Assembly (NCBI GenBank): GCA_948902155.1
Contig: CAQVQZ010000061.1
Coordinates: 1 to 10,958 of the forward strand
Length of the DNA: 10,958 nt
Direction of reading: 5' to 3'
From: an uncultured Oscillibacter sp.
Lineage (GTDB): Bacteria; Bacillota_A; Clostridia; Oscillospirales; Oscillospiraceae
In this document: positions 1 to 7,610 of the stretch, one piece after another
Layout: each line of letters opens with the position of its first letter
How positions within the stretch are numbered: the stretch's first letter is position 1
Position numbers and translations under genes: made by a program
Notes under the pieces: model-generated
The model's input: only the letters and a program-made list of their open reading frames with translations
The model's database searches: none
Told to the model about the DNA's origin: nothing

Positions 1-992
1 AGGCGGCGGGGGAGATCACCGCCCTGGTCCAGGAGGGCATGGGCGAGGCGGGGGAGATCCTGGAGGCCTCGGAGCAGAAGATCTACGCCATCCGCCGGGG
101 CCAGAGCGCCCAGGAGATGGTCCCCCTGCGGCAGGTCCTCCCCGACGTGCTGGACCGCCTGGGGGAGATGAGCGAGCATGAGAACCACCTCCCCGGCTTC
201 TCCACCGGCCTCTCCGCCATCGACCAGAAGATCACCGGGCTGAACCGCTCGGACCTGATTCTGGTAGCGGCCCGGCCCGGCATGGGCAAGACCTCCCTGG
301 CGCTGAATGTGGCGCTGAATGTGGCGAAGGGAGAGGGAAAGACGGTGGCCATCTTTTCCCTGGAAATGTCCAGGGAGCAGCTGGTGACCCGGCTGCTGTC
401 CTCGGAGGCCCTGGTGGAAAACAACCGCCTCCGGACGGGACTGCTCCGGGAGACGGATTGGGAGAAGATCGCCGGGGCGGCCACCGTGCTGAACCGGCTG
501 GACGTCCGCATCGACGACAATCCGCTGCTGTCCGTGGCGGACATGAACGCCAAGTGCCGGAGGCTGGACGGCCTGGGGCTGGTGGTGGTGGACTACCTCC
601 AGCTGATGAGCTCCGCCGGAGGAAGCGGCCGGGGCGGCGAGAACCGCCAGCAGGTGGTTTCCGACATGTCCCGGATGCTGAAAATCATGGCCAAGGAGCT
701 GAACGTCCCGGTGATCTGCCTGAGCCAGCTGAGCCGGGCCAACGAGAAGCGGGACGACAAGCGGCCCATGCTCTCGGACCTCCGGGAATCCGGCGCCATC
801 GAGCAGGACGCGGACATCGTGCTGTTCCTCTACCGGGACGATTATTACAACGAAGATTCGGAAAAGCACAACATCGCCGAGTGCATCGTGGCGAAAAACC
901 GCCACGGCGAGACCGGAAAGGTCGAGCTGCGCTGGATGCCGGAGTATACGCTGTTTTCCACCCTGGAGAAGCGCTATGACGACGAGGACTGA
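1..992 (+). CDS. dnaB: Replicative DNA helicase DnaB, C-terminal part (5' end outside window)
   Basis: This is the hexameric 5'-3' helicase that unwinds DNA at the replication fork and works with DnaG primase. The frame is already open at base 3, so 329 residues are visible of a family usually near 440-450; the N-terminal primase-interacting domain and the start lie upstream. Counting from the first in-window Met (base 39), the linker-helix region is at about residues 8-45. Walker A (ARPGMGKTS) is at 78-86, Walker B with the DYLQL signature at 184-189, the SQLSRANEKR stretch at 229-238, and the DLRESGAIEQDAD segment at 247-259. The end (VAKNRHGETGKVELRW) is also typical of DnaB. The last 17 bp overlap the start of tilS, implying co-transcription and translational coupling. 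Nothing looks broken in the visible part. RadA/Sms-type RecA-fold proteins are excluded by the DnaB-specific motifs. Confidence 0.96.
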   Translation, partial: AAGEITALVQEGMGEAGEILEASEQKIYAIRRGQSAQEMVPLRQVLPDVLDRLGEMSEHENHLPGFSTGLSAIDQKITGLNRSDLILVAARPGMGKTSLALNVALNVAKGEGKTVAIFSLEMSREQLVTRLLSSEALVENNRLRTGLLRETDWEKIAGAATVLNRLDVRIDDNPLLSVADMNAKCRRLDGLGLVVVDYLQLMSSAGGSGRGGENRQQVVSDMSRMLKIMAKELNVPVICLSQLSRANEKRDDKRPMLSDLRESGAIEQDADIVLFLYRDDYYNEDSEKHNIAECIVAKNRHGETGKVELRWMPEYTLFSTLEKRYDDED

Positions 993-2349
993 GCTTTTGG
1001 AGCGCGCCCCCCGGCAGATTCTGCCCAGGCGGGGGCGGCGGGTCCTCTGCGCCGTCTCCGGCGGGCTGGACTCCATGTGCCTGCTGCACATGCTGGCCGG
1101 GTGGTGCGAAGAGCGGGGCGGCGAGGTCCTGGCCGCCCATTTCAACCACCAGCTCCGGGGCGGCGAGGCCCTCCGGGACGAGGCGTTTGTCCGGAAGGTT
1201 TGCGGAGAGTGGGGGATTCCCCTGACTGCGGGCCGGGGAGATGTGGCGGGCTTCGCCAAGGAGAATGGCTTATCTGTGGAAGAAGCCGCCCGGCGGATGC
1301 GGTATGATTTCCTGCGCCGGACGGCGGAGGCGGAGGGCTGCGAGGCGGTTTATACCGCCCACCACGCCGGAGACAACGCCGAAACCGTCCTGCTGAACCT
1401 GATTCGGGGAACGGGGCTGAAGGGCCTGACGGGCATGGAGTGGCAGCGGGACGGCGTCCGCCGCCCTCTGCTGGGCGCGTCGCGGGAGGAATTGGAGGCT
1501 TACGCCGCCCGGTGGAACATCCCCCATGTGGAGGACGGAACCAACGCCGATCCGGACGCCGCCAGCCGGAATTTCCTGCGGCTCCGGGTGATGCCGCTCT
1601 TGAAGGAGCTGAATCCCCGTGCGGAGGAGCACATCTGCCGGACCGCCGGGCAGCTCCGGGCCGTGGACGCCTCCCTGGAGGAGGACGCCGCCCGGAGGAC
1701 GGCCCATGTGGAGGTTCAGGAGGGGCGGGTGACCCTTTCCATGGACGCCCTGGCGGAGGCTCCGGAGGCGGTCCGGCCCCGGATGCTGCTGCGGCTCTTC
1801 GACCTGCTGGGCGTGGGGCGGAAGGACGTCGGGGCGGCGCACCTGAACGCCATCGTGGACCTGACCCGGCGCACAGCCTGGGGCAAGGAGGGGCGGCTGA
1901 GCCTGCCCCACGGCGTCACCGCCCGGTACTGCCGCCGGTGGCTGATTCTGGAGACCCGGCCCCAGATCCTGACGGAGGCCCAGCTGCTGCGGGACCAGCC
2001 GCTGGTCTGGGGAGACTACACGCTGACCCTCCGGAACCGTCGGGAGGCCGGAGACGGAATCGCGCTTTGCTGGCAGGGAAGGCCGGGGGAAAGCCCGGTG
2101 GTCACCGTAGCCCCCTGCCCGCCGGGAGAGCGGCTGACCCTGCCGGAGGCCAAGGGGGCCCGGAGCGTCAAGCGGCTCTGCCTGGACCGCCGGATTTCCC
2201 TGGAAGAGCGGGACCGCCTGCCCGCCGTATACGTGAATGGGAAGCTGGCCGCCGTGTGGCGGCTGGGCGTGGATACAGCCTTTGCGCCGAAGGGCGGGGA
2301 ACCCTGCCTGTATGTAGAAATATACAAACATATTGAGGAGGACGAATGA
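976..2349 (+). CDS. tilS: tRNA(Ile)-lysidine synthetase TilS
   Basis: TilS attaches lysine, using ATP, to C34 of the CAU-anticodon tRNA-Ile so that it reads AUA; the enzyme is essential in most bacteria. The 457 residues match the usual length (about 430-475). The N-terminal PP-loop ATPase domain has SGGLDS at residues 28-33. A TAHHAGDNAET block (128-138) leads into LIRGTGLKGLTGM, then RPLLGASREE (163-172) and a DGTNADP...SRNFLRLR segment (187-204). The substrate-recognition and TilS C-terminal domains follow, with an ERDRLPAVYV signature near residue 412. The ATG at 976 is preceded by GGAGA (965-969) with a 6-nt gap. It lies inside the dnaB 3' end, and the stop is 1 nt from hpt. The tilS-hpt-ftsH order is a classic Firmicutes arrangement. 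Cytosolic; no abnormal residues were noticed. Confidence 0.96.
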   Translation: MTTRTELLERAPRQILPRRGRRVLCAVSGGLDSMCLLHMLAGWCEERGGEVLAAHFNHQLRGGEALRDEAFVRKVCGEWGIPLTAGRGDVAGFAKENGLSVEEAARRMRYDFLRRTAEAEGCEAVYTAHHAGDNAETVLLNLIRGTGLKGLTGMEWQRDGVRRPLLGASREELEAYAARWNIPHVEDGTNADPDAASRNFLRLRVMPLLKELNPRAEEHICRTAGQLRAVDASLEEDAARRTAHVEVQEGRVTLSMDALAEAPEAVRPRMLLRLFDLLGVGRKDVGAAHLNAIVDLTRRTAWGKEGRLSLPHGVTARYCRRWLILETRPQILTEAQLLRDQPLVWGDYTLTLRNRREAGDGIALCWQGRPGESPVVTVAPCPPGERLTLPEAKGARSVKRLCLDRRISLEERDRLPAVYVNGKLAAVWRLGVDTAFAPKGGEPCLYVEIYKHIEEDE

Positions 2350-2350
2350 A

Positions 2351-2905
2351 ATGCGCAGTGAGATGGAAAATGATATCCTGAGGGTGTTGGTCACCGAGGA
2401 GCAGCTCAAGACCCGGGTGGCGGAGCTGGGAGAGGCGCTGTATGAGAAGTTCCAGGGCAAGAAGCCCCTGTTCCTGGGGGTGCTGAAGGGCAGCTTCGTG
2501 TTCATGACGGACCTGGTCCGGGCCTGCCAGCTCAAGAGCGACATAGAGTTCATCGCCGTCAGCTCCTACGGGAACGCCACCACCTCCTCCGGTCGGGTGC
2601 AAATCGACCACGACCTCCGGCAGGACATCACCGGGCGGCATCTGATCATCGTGGAGGACATCCTGGACTCCGGCCGGACCCTGGCCTTTTTGAAGGAGTA
2701 TTTCCTGACCAAGGGCGCGGCCTCCATCACCATTGTGACGCTGCTGGATAAGCCCGCCCGGCGGGAGAAGGCCGTCACCGCCGACTTCTCCGGCTTCACC
2801 GTGCCGGACGAGTTCGTGGTAGGCTACGGGCTGGACTACGCCCAGCTGTATCGGAACATCCCCTATATCGGCGTGCTGAAACCGGAGGTCTACGCCGGGA
2901 AATAA
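2351..2905 (+). CDS. hpt: Hypoxanthine phosphoribosyltransferase
   Basis: This purine salvage enzyme transfers phosphoribose from PRPP to hypoxanthine or guanine, giving IMP or GMP. I place the start at ATG 2351 because GAGGAGG (2335-2341) sits 9 nt upstream. A TTG at 2333 would add six residues but overlaps that Shine-Dalgarno, and ATG 2363 is too far from it. The product is then 184 residues, close to the usual 175-185. Visible motifs are GVLKGS (43-48), the flexible-loop SSYG (71-74), the PRPP-binding motif VEDILDSGRTL (101-111), LLDKP (131-135), and the base-binding DEFVVGYGLDYAQLYRN region (153-169). It lies 1 nt downstream of the tilS stop, so it is probably translated from the same mRNA. 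In Firmicutes, Hpt and TilS have been implicated together in controlling ftsH transcription; whether that applies here is inference. Confidence 0.96.
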   Translation: MRSEMENDILRVLVTEEQLKTRVAELGEALYEKFQGKKPLFLGVLKGSFVFMTDLVRACQLKSDIEFIAVSSYGNATTSSGRVQIDHDLRQDITGRHLIIVEDILDSGRTLAFLKEYFLTKGAASITIVTLLDKPARREKAVTADFSGFTVPDEFVVGYGLDYAQLYRNIPYIGVLKPEVYAGK

Positions 2906-2928
2906 CCGGGGATTTCCAAATCGGTTTC

Positions 2929-2963
2929 AGAACCTGTGTTCAGCGGTTGTGAATGCAGGTTCT
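2929..2963 (+). other. Hairpin in the hpt-ftsH spacer
   Basis: An 8-bp perfect inverted repeat (AGAACCTG 2929-2936 with CAGGTTCT 2956-2963) encloses a second short stem (TTCA 2939-2942 with TGAA 2950-2953). The two are separated by a symmetric TG/TG internal loop, and the apical loop is 7 nt. No T-tract follows, so this does not look like an intrinsic terminator. It could be an mRNA processing or stability element, or an operator. No clear -35/-10 pair was found in the 101-nt spacer, so ftsH may rely on upstream read-through. Confidence 0.5.
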
Positions 2964-2990
2964 AAGACCCCGCTGTCGTGGGACAGCTTA

Positions 2991-2997
2991 AAGGAGG
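2991..2997 (+). promoter_or_regulatory. Shine-Dalgarno fixing the GTG start of ftsH
   Basis: AAGGAGG, a near-perfect complement to the 3' end of 16S rRNA, ends 9 nt before GTG 3007. No in-frame ATG lies near, so this site decides the GTG start. Confidence 0.85.
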
Positions 2998-3006
2998 AAT
3001 GCCATC

Positions 3007-4875
3007 GTGTCCAAACAAAACCGCGGCTCCAGCTTCAGCTTTCTGATGCTGGGGCTGGTGATCCTGTTGTGCCTGAGCTGGATCTGGCAGCTGAACGGGC
3101 AGAGCGAGCGGGTGAGCTTTTCCCAGGTGGAGCAGATGTTCCGCCAGGAGAAGGTCGAGTCCTTCGTCATCCGGGACAACACCCTGGTGATGACCCTGCG
3201 GGGAGAGCCGGAGGGTGGGAACACCCTGCGCTATGAGCTCTACGACTTCGAGCTGTTCTACGACAGCCTGGGAGCCCTGGTGGAGGAGCAGACCGCCAAG
3301 GGGATCATCACCTCCTACGACTATCAGCAGGACCACTCCACCAACTGGATGGAGATTCTGCTGCCGGGGATATTGATGGCGCTGCTGATCGGGGGCATGT
3401 GGTATTTCTTCATGTTCCGGGGCCAGGGCGGCGGCATGGGAGCGGACCGCATGGCGAAATTCGGCTCCGCCCGGACCCGGACCCTCTCGGAGAAGGACAA
3501 GAAGGTCCGCTTCTCCGACGTGGCCGGGGCCGACGAGGAAAAGGAGGAGCTTCAGGAGATCGTGGAGTTTCTCCGGGACCCCCGGCGGTTCATCTCCCTG
3601 GGTGCCCGCATCCCCAAGGGCGTGCTGCTGGTGGGCCCTCCGGGCACCGGCAAGACGCTGCTGGCCAAGGCCGTGGCCGGAGAGGCCGGGGTGGGCTTCC
3701 TCTCCATCTCCGGCTCCGACTTCGTGGAGCTGTATGTGGGCGTGGGGGCAAGCCGCGTCCGGGACCTGTTTGACCAGGCCAAGAAGACCTCTCCCGCCAT
3801 CGTCTTTATCGACGAGATCGACGCCGTGGGCCGTCAGCGGGGCACCGGCGTAGGCGGCGGGCACGACGAGCGGGAGCAGACCCTGAACCAGCTCCTGGTG
3901 GAGATGGACGGCTTCGCCGCCAACGAGGGCGTGGTGGTCCTGGCGGCGACGAACCGGGCGGACGTGCTGGACCCGGCCCTGCTGCGGCCCGGACGGTTCG
4001 ACCGGCAGATTTACGTGGGCCTTCCGGACATCAAGGGCCGGGAGGACATCCTGAAAATCCACGTCAAGGGCAAGCCCCTGTCTGAGGACGTGGACCTCAG
4101 GCAGCTGGCCAGGGGCACCGCGGGCTTCACCGGGGCGGACCTGGAGAACCTGGTGAACGAGGGGGCATTGCTTGCTGCCCGGCGGGACCGGGACTATATC
4201 ACCATGGAGGACCTCCACGAGGCGGAGATCAAGGTCATCGCCGGGCCGGAGAAGCGGAGCCGGGTCATCTCCCCCCACGAGCGGGAGCTGACCGCCTGGC
4301 ACGAGGCGGGCCACGCTGTGGTGATGGAGACGCTGCCGGAGCACGATTCCGTGAATCAGATCACCATCGTCCCCAGAGGGCAGGCGGGAGGCATGACCAT
4401 CGCCCTGCCGGAGGAGGACCGTTCCTATCTCTCCAAGCGCTATATGGAGGACCAGATCGTGGCCCTTTTGGGGGGCCGGGTGGCGGAGAAGCTGTGCCTG
4501 GGGGACATCTCCACCGGGGCCAGCAACGACATCCAGCGGGCCACCGCCATCGCCCGGAAGATGGTGGCCGTGTACGGCATGAGCGAGACCATCGGCGCCG
4601 TCTCCTTCGAGGGCGGGCACGACGAGGTTTTCATCGGCCGGACCATGAGCCAGGGCCGGAGCTATTCCGAGGCCGTGGCCGCGCAGATCGACGAGGAGGT
4701 CCGGCGGGTGGTGGACGAGGCTTACCGTCGCTGTGAGGAAATCCTCACGGAGCGGCGGGTGACCCTGGACGCCGTAGCGCGGTATCTTCTGGAGAACGAG
4801 ACCATGGAGCGGGAAGCATTCCTGGAGGTCTACGGCAAAGAACAATCAGAAGAAGAAAAGGACCAGGAGCTGTGA
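3007..4875 (+). CDS. ftsH: ATP-dependent zinc metalloprotease FtsH
   Basis: FtsH is a membrane-anchored AAA+ protease that extracts and degrades membrane and some cytosolic proteins as a hexamer. The 622 residues are the usual length. Order of domains: TM helix 1 (about 9-27), extracytoplasmic domain (28-113), TM helix 2 (115-137), Gly-rich linker, AAA+ module with Walker A GPPGTGKT (210-217), pore loop YVGVG (243-247), Walker B VFIDEID (266-272), and second region of homology [19 protein letters not shown] (314-332). The M41 peptidase domain has zinc site HEAGH (432-436) and third ligand D508 in the TGASND motif. The pore aromatic is Tyr where E. coli has Phe, a conservative change. The tail is acidic ([11 protein letters not shown]). 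The start is GTG, set by a strong Shine-Dalgarno. The final codons form the left arm of the terminator that ends the transcript. Confidence 0.97.
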   Translation: MSKQNRGSSFSFLMLGLVILLCLSWIWQLNGQSERVSFSQVEQMFRQEKVESFVIRDNTLVMTLRGEPEGGNTLRYELYDFELFYDSLGALVEEQTAKGIITSYDYQQDHSTNWMEILLPGILMALLIGGMWYFFMFRGQGGGMGADRMAKFGSARTRTLSEKDKKVRFSDVAGADEEKEELQEIVEFLRDPRRFISLGARIPKGVLLVGPPGTGKTLLAKAVAGEAGVGFLSISGSDFVELYVGVGASRVRDLFDQAKKTSPAIVFIDEIDAVGRQRGTGVGGGHDEREQTLNQLLVEMDGFAANEGVVVLAATNRADVLDPALLRPGRFDRQIYVGLPDIKGREDILKIHVKGKPLSEDVDLRQLARGTAGFTGADLENLVNEGALLAARRDRDYITMEDLHEAEIKVIAGPEKRSRVISPHERELTAWHEAGHAVVMETLPEHDSVNQITIVPRGQAGGMTIALPEEDRSYLSKRYMEDQIVALLGGRVAEKLCLGDISTGASNDIQRATAIARKMVAVYGMSETIGAVSFEGGHDEVFIGRTMSQGRSYSEAVAAQIDEEVRRVVDEAYRRCEEILTERRVTLDAVARYLLENETMEREAFLEVYGKEQSEEEKDQEL

Positions 4876-4890
4876 GCTCCTGGTCCTTTT
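4856..4890 (+). terminator. Intrinsic terminator of ftsH, probably bidirectional
   Basis: A perfect 16-bp inverted repeat (4856-4871 with 4875-4890) has a 3-nt GTG loop. The + strand stem ends in TTTT, and on the minus strand the stem is followed by TTTTCTTCTTC, so it could stop transcripts from both sides. The left arm lies inside the ftsH coding sequence, and the stop codon (4873-4875) spans the loop and the first base of the right arm. Confidence 0.85.
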
Positions 4891-4891
4891 G

Positions 4892-4925
4892 AAAAAACAC
4901 GGCGGGCAGTGTCAACTGCCCGCCG
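4892..4925 (-). terminator. Intrinsic terminator of the methionine gamma-lyase gene
   Basis: An 11-bp GC-rich perfect inverted repeat (4900-4910 with 4915-4925) has a 4-nt loop. Reading on the minus strand it is followed within 2 nt by six Ts (4892-4897). It lies 17 nt after the stop of the minus-strand gene, so it fits as that gene's own terminator, back to back with the ftsH terminator. Confidence 0.85.
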
Positions 4926-4941
4926 CGTTTCAAATTTCAAA

Positions 4942-6135
4942 TCACACCAGGGGATCCAGAACGGCCTTGAAGTCGGCGATGATGTCCTCTGGGTCCTCCA
5001 GGCCCACGCTGACACGGACCAGGCCCTCGGAGATACCGGCGGCTTTCAGCTCCTCGGCGGTGTAGGTGGAGTGGGTCATGGTGGCGGGATGCTCCACCAG
5101 GGTCTCGGCGTCGCCCAGGGAGACGGCCACGGTGCACAGCTCCAGCTTGTTCAGGGCGGCGGCGGTAGCGGCCTTGTCGGCCTTCAGCTCCAGGGACATC
5201 ATGCCGCCGGGCAGCTTCATCTGCTTCATGGCGATTTCGTGGCCCTCGAAGCTCTTCAGGCCGGGATAGTAGACCTTCGCCACGGCGGGATGGTTCTCGA
5301 AGAACTCGGCCACCTTCATGGCGTTGGCGCAGTGGCGCTCCATGCGGATGTCCAGGGTCTTCATGCCCCGGGCCATCAGGAAGGCGTCGAACGGGCTCAG
5401 GACCGCGCCGGTCATATCCTTCAGGCCGAACATGCGGCAGGTGCTCACGAACTCGGCGTCGCCCGCGATGACGCCCGCGATGACGTCGCCATGGCCGTTG
5501 AGGTACTTGGTGGCGCTGTGGACCACGGCGTTGGCGCCCAGGGACAGGGGCCGCTGGAGGTAGGGCGTGCAGAAGGTGTTGTCGACGATGACCCGGATGC
5601 CGGGCTTGAAGTCATGGGCGGTCTTGGCGATGAGCTCGATGTCCAAGACCTTCATGGTGGGGTTGCAGGGGGACTCGAAGTAGACCACCTTGGTCTTGTC
5701 AGTGAGGGCCTTCTTCAGGTTCCCGACGTCGCTCAGGTCGGTGAGGGTGACCTTGACGCCGAACTTGCTCAGGCCATGGGTGAGCAGGGCGTAGGTGCAG
5801 CCATACAAAGTCTCGTCCGCCACGATTTCGTCCCCGGCGACCACGGAGCTCCACAGGGCGGTGGAGATGGCGCCCATGCCGGAGGCGGCCGCCAGAGCGG
5901 CTTCCGCGCCTTCCAGGGAGGCTATTTTAGCCTCGACCTGGGCGGTAGTGGGGTTGCCCAGGCGGCTGTAGATGTAACCCTCTTCCTTCCCGGCGAAGCG
6001 GGCGCCGCCCTGCTCCACGGACGCAAACTCGAAGGTGGAGGTCTGGTAGATGGGGGCGCACAGGGAACCGGCGGAGTTCTCGACTTTACCGGCGTGGATC
6101 TGGCGAGTGGCGAAACCCTTGTTCTGACAATTCAT
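4942..6135 (-). CDS. mdeA: Methionine gamma-lyase (PLP-dependent, Cys/Met metabolism family)
   Basis: It likely cleaves L-methionine to methanethiol, 2-oxobutyrate and ammonia; the family also acts on homocysteine and some cysteine derivatives. The 397 residues match the family. Residues known to matter in Pseudomonas putida MGL have counterparts here: Y56 and R58 (Y59/R61), Y111 and C113 in LYGCT (Y114/C116), D185 (D186), PLP lysine K210 in SATKYLNGHGD (K211), and K239-D240 in GLKDMTGAVLSP (K240/D241). The active-site Cys, together with that last motif and MTHSTYTAEE near the C-terminus, separates it from cystathionine gamma-synthase or beta-lyase and from O-acetylhomoserine sulfhydrylase. 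Start ATG 6133-6135 has AAGGAAGG 9 nt upstream. It diverges from a LysR-type regulator that probably controls it and converges on ftsH. It is monocistronic and cytosolic. Substrate preference is inferred from motifs only. Confidence 0.9.
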   Translation of the reverse strand: MNCQNKGFATRQIHAGKVENSAGSLCAPIYQTSTFEFASVEQGGARFAGKEEGYIYSRLGNPTTAQVEAKIASLEGAEAALAAASGMGAISTALWSSVVAGDEIVADETLYGCTYALLTHGLSKFGVKVTLTDLSDVGNLKKALTDKTKVVYFESPCNPTMKVLDIELIAKTAHDFKPGIRVIVDNTFCTPYLQRPLSLGANAVVHSATKYLNGHGDVIAGVIAGDAEFVSTCRMFGLKDMTGAVLSPFDAFLMARGMKTLDIRMERHCANAMKVAEFFENHPAVAKVYYPGLKSFEGHEIAMKQMKLPGGMMSLELKADKAATAAALNKLELCTVAVSLGDAETLVEHPATMTHSTYTAEELKAAGISEGLVRVSVGLEDPEDIIADFKAVLDPLV

Positions 6136-6344
6136 GATTGTATGCCTTCCTTTCTTTTTTGCGCCGCCAGCCGCCGGTTTTTGGCGGAAAAAGTTGGAGT
6201 TCGCTTTTAGTGCTTACTCGGCCTCTTCCCTGCCCGGCGTCCGGCGGAGATCGTGACGTGGTTAGAGAGATGGCTTTGGCAGCGGAAATACGGCAATGTT
6301 GACCAGGAACCAAAGAGCGGTGCTTCGGTTTTTTGTCAACTTCT
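6136..6344 (-). other. Long untranslated leader of the methionine gamma-lyase gene
   Basis: If the transcript begins near 6344, about 209 nt precede the ATG. The leader can form a CTTTGG/CCAAAG pairing (6311-6316 with 6273-6278) and a CCGCC/GGCGG hairpin near 6172-6188, upstream of the ribosome binding site (AAGGAAGG, 6145-6152). I see no consensus of a SAM-I riboswitch, nor the AGGGTGG motif of a T-box. The open frame at 6086-6355 on this strand has no ribosome binding site or recognisable content, so I do not call it a gene. Confidence 0.35.
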
Positions 6345-6421
6345 GATAACATCATACCATTTTCCCCGCAAAGGTGTTAGTATCAGATTCCGGCAATTTG
6401 TTATCGTTTTTAATGATATCA
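6342..6421. promoter_or_regulatory. Candidate LysR-type operator: cluster of TATC half-sites
   Basis: An ATC-N9-GAT dyad, the LysR-family T-N11-A type, lies at 6403-6417. Next to it is a perfect 8-bp palindrome TGATATCA (6414-6421). TATCAGA at 6381-6387 is an inverted copy of TCTGATA at 6342-6348. TGAT-N3-ATCA occupies 6344-6354. Relative to the predicted lyase start near 6344, the first dyad is centred at about -66 and the next half-site at about -40, the usual recognition and activation positions for this family. Confidence 0.5.
6351..6380 (-). promoter_or_regulatory. Candidate promoter of the methionine gamma-lyase gene
   Basis: On the minus strand, TATGAT (6351-6356, 5/6 match to the -10) lies 18 nt from CTAACA (6375-6380, 4/6 match to the -35). 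The predicted start of transcription is near 6344. The poor -35 box suits a promoter needing an activator, and LysR-like half-sites lie upstream of it. It was chosen by eye, so a different start is possible. Confidence 0.45.
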
Positions 6422-6423
6422 AT

Positions 6424-6452
6424 TTGACAAGCCGGCCCGCATGGTCTATAAT
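6424..6452 (+). promoter_or_regulatory. Consensus sigma-70/sigma-A promoter of the LysR-type gene
   Basis: TTGACA (6424-6429), a 17-nt spacer and TATAAT (6447-6452) match the consensus at all twelve positions with ideal spacing. Transcription should start near 6459, leaving about 85 nt of leader before ATG 6544. The candidate operator abuts the -35 box, so binding there could repress it (autoregulation; inference). Confidence 0.85.
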
Positions 6453-6543
6453 ACAGGTTCTAAAGCCGCGTCAAAACACGGCGCGCCGCCCGCCGGGACC
6501 AGAGGGGCGGCCCTCCCCTTCGGGAGCGTCACACGGAGGCGTT

Positions 6544-7509
6544 ATGACCTTTCAGCAGCTGAACTATGTGGTGGAGATTTCCAAATGCGGCTCCATCAAC
6601 AAAGCGGCGGGCAAGCTCTTCCTCTCCCAGTCCGGCATCTCCACCGCCATCCGGGAGCTGGAGGAGGAACTGGGCATCCAGTTCTTCGTCCGCAGCAACC
6701 GGGGCGTGGAGTTCACGCCGGACGGGCGGGAGTTTCTGGGCTACGCGGCGTCCCTCCTGGAGCAGAAGCAGTGGATTGAAAGCCGTTACGGCGAGGCCCG
6801 GAACGCCGCCCCGGCCATGCACCTGTCGGTGTCCTCCCAGCGCTACCCCTTCACGGAGGACGCCTTTATCGAGCTTCTCCAGGCCCCGGAGGCGAACCGC
6901 TACCAGTTCTCCATCCGGGAGGTGGACATGGACGCGGTGATCGACGACGTGTACGACCACCGGGCGGACCTGGGGGTGATCTGCCTGACGGAGCTGACGG
7001 AGAAGATGATCTTCCGCTTCCTGGACTCCCGTTCCCTGGTGTTCCACGAGGTGGCGGTGGTGGAACCCTGCGTCTACGTCCGCCGGGGTCATCCCCTGGA
7101 GGCCCTGCCCGCCGTGACGGAGGCGGACCTGGGAGGATACCCCTACGTCTCCTTCGAGCGGGAGCTGGGCGTGGCGGTGGACTTCTCCGAGGAGTACCGG
7201 ATGCTGTCTTTGAAAAAGCCAGCCCGGCAGATTCGGGTGAACAGCCGCAGCACCATGCTGCGGGTTCTGTCCTACACCGACGGCTTCACCACCGGCAGCG
7301 GCTTGATTACGAAGAGCAGCGGCTACCGGAAGATCATCACCCTCCCCCTGGCGGAGAAGAGCGGCATCCGCATCGGCTGGATTGCCCTGAAGGGCATGAA
7401 GCTGTCGGCCCAGGCGGAACACTTCTTAAAGCTGCTGGAGCAGCACATCCTGGAGTCCATTCGCTTCACCAGCGAAGCCCGGCAGGGAAAGTCCCGGAGC
7501 GGGGAATGA
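6544..7509 (+). CDS. LysR-family transcriptional regulator
   Basis: This is a DNA-binding regulator of 321 residues, a usual length for the family. The N-terminal winged helix-turn-helix covers about residues 1-60, with the helix-turn-helix at 17-37 (SINKAAGKLFLSQSGISTAI) and the dimerisation helix after it. The effector-binding periplasmic-binding-protein fold spans about 90-300. The start is ATG 6544, where the family fold begins, with GGAGG at 6535-6539. The 4-nt gap to the ATG is short. The frame stays open upstream to 6253, but that part overlaps the promoter and is not coding. The gene diverges from methionine gamma-lyase, and such pairs normally regulate each other. It resembles the sulfur-metabolism LysR group (CysB/CmbR/YtlI-like) only by context; the inducer is unknown. 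Its own promoter is a perfect consensus one. Confidence 0.92.
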   Translation: MTFQQLNYVVEISKCGSINKAAGKLFLSQSGISTAIRELEEELGIQFFVRSNRGVEFTPDGREFLGYAASLLEQKQWIESRYGEARNAAPAMHLSVSSQRYPFTEDAFIELLQAPEANRYQFSIREVDMDAVIDDVYDHRADLGVICLTELTEKMIFRFLDSRSLVFHEVAVVEPCVYVRRGHPLEALPAVTEADLGGYPYVSFERELGVAVDFSEEYRMLSLKKPARQIRVNSRSTMLRVLSYTDGFTTGSGLITKSSGYRKIITLPLAEKSGIRIGWIALKGMKLSAQAEHFLKLLEQHILESIRFTSEARQGKSRSGE

Positions 7510-7610
7510 AAAAGAGGGAGCAAAGCCCGGCGGTCCCGGAAGGAGGAGACTCAGCGAGGGAGAGGGCGGGGCCGCCGGGCGGAAAAGAGCGGATACCATA
7601 CGGTTTGGAG

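Noticed and set aside
2962..4845. Long minus-strand open frame (627 codons) antisense to ftsH
   Set aside because: It is the shadow of a highly conserved, GC-biased gene. The product is His/Leu/Pro-rich with no recognisable domain.
4942..6135. Reading the lyase as cystathionine gamma-synthase or O-acetylhomoserine sulfhydrylase
   Set aside because: The YGCT cysteine, the GLKDMTGAVLSP motif and the MTHSTY segment are those of methionine gamma-lyases.
4909..6210. Long + strand open frame (433 codons) antisense to methionine gamma-lyase
   Set aside because: It mirrors the real gene, with Gly/His/Val-rich repeats typical of antisense frames in GC-rich DNA. No promoter or ribosome binding site is seen.
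6136..6344. SAM or T-box riboswitch in the lyase leader
   Set aside because: No SAM-I consensus or T-box AGGGTGG motif could be found by eye.
6086..6355. Open frame of 89 codons on the minus strand overlapping the lyase start and leader
   Set aside because: It overlaps the lyase gene in another frame, lacks a ribosome binding site, overlaps the candidate promoter, and its product is basic, low-complexity sequence.
6253..6543. N-terminal extension of the LysR-type protein by 97 residues
   Set aside because: The extension spans the perfect promoter and operator region. The family fold and a Shine-Dalgarno both point to ATG 6544.
7540..7546. AAGGAGG as a ribosome binding site for a small gene after lysR
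   Set aside because: No ATG, GTG or TTG follows at workable distance with a sensible frame before the terminator.
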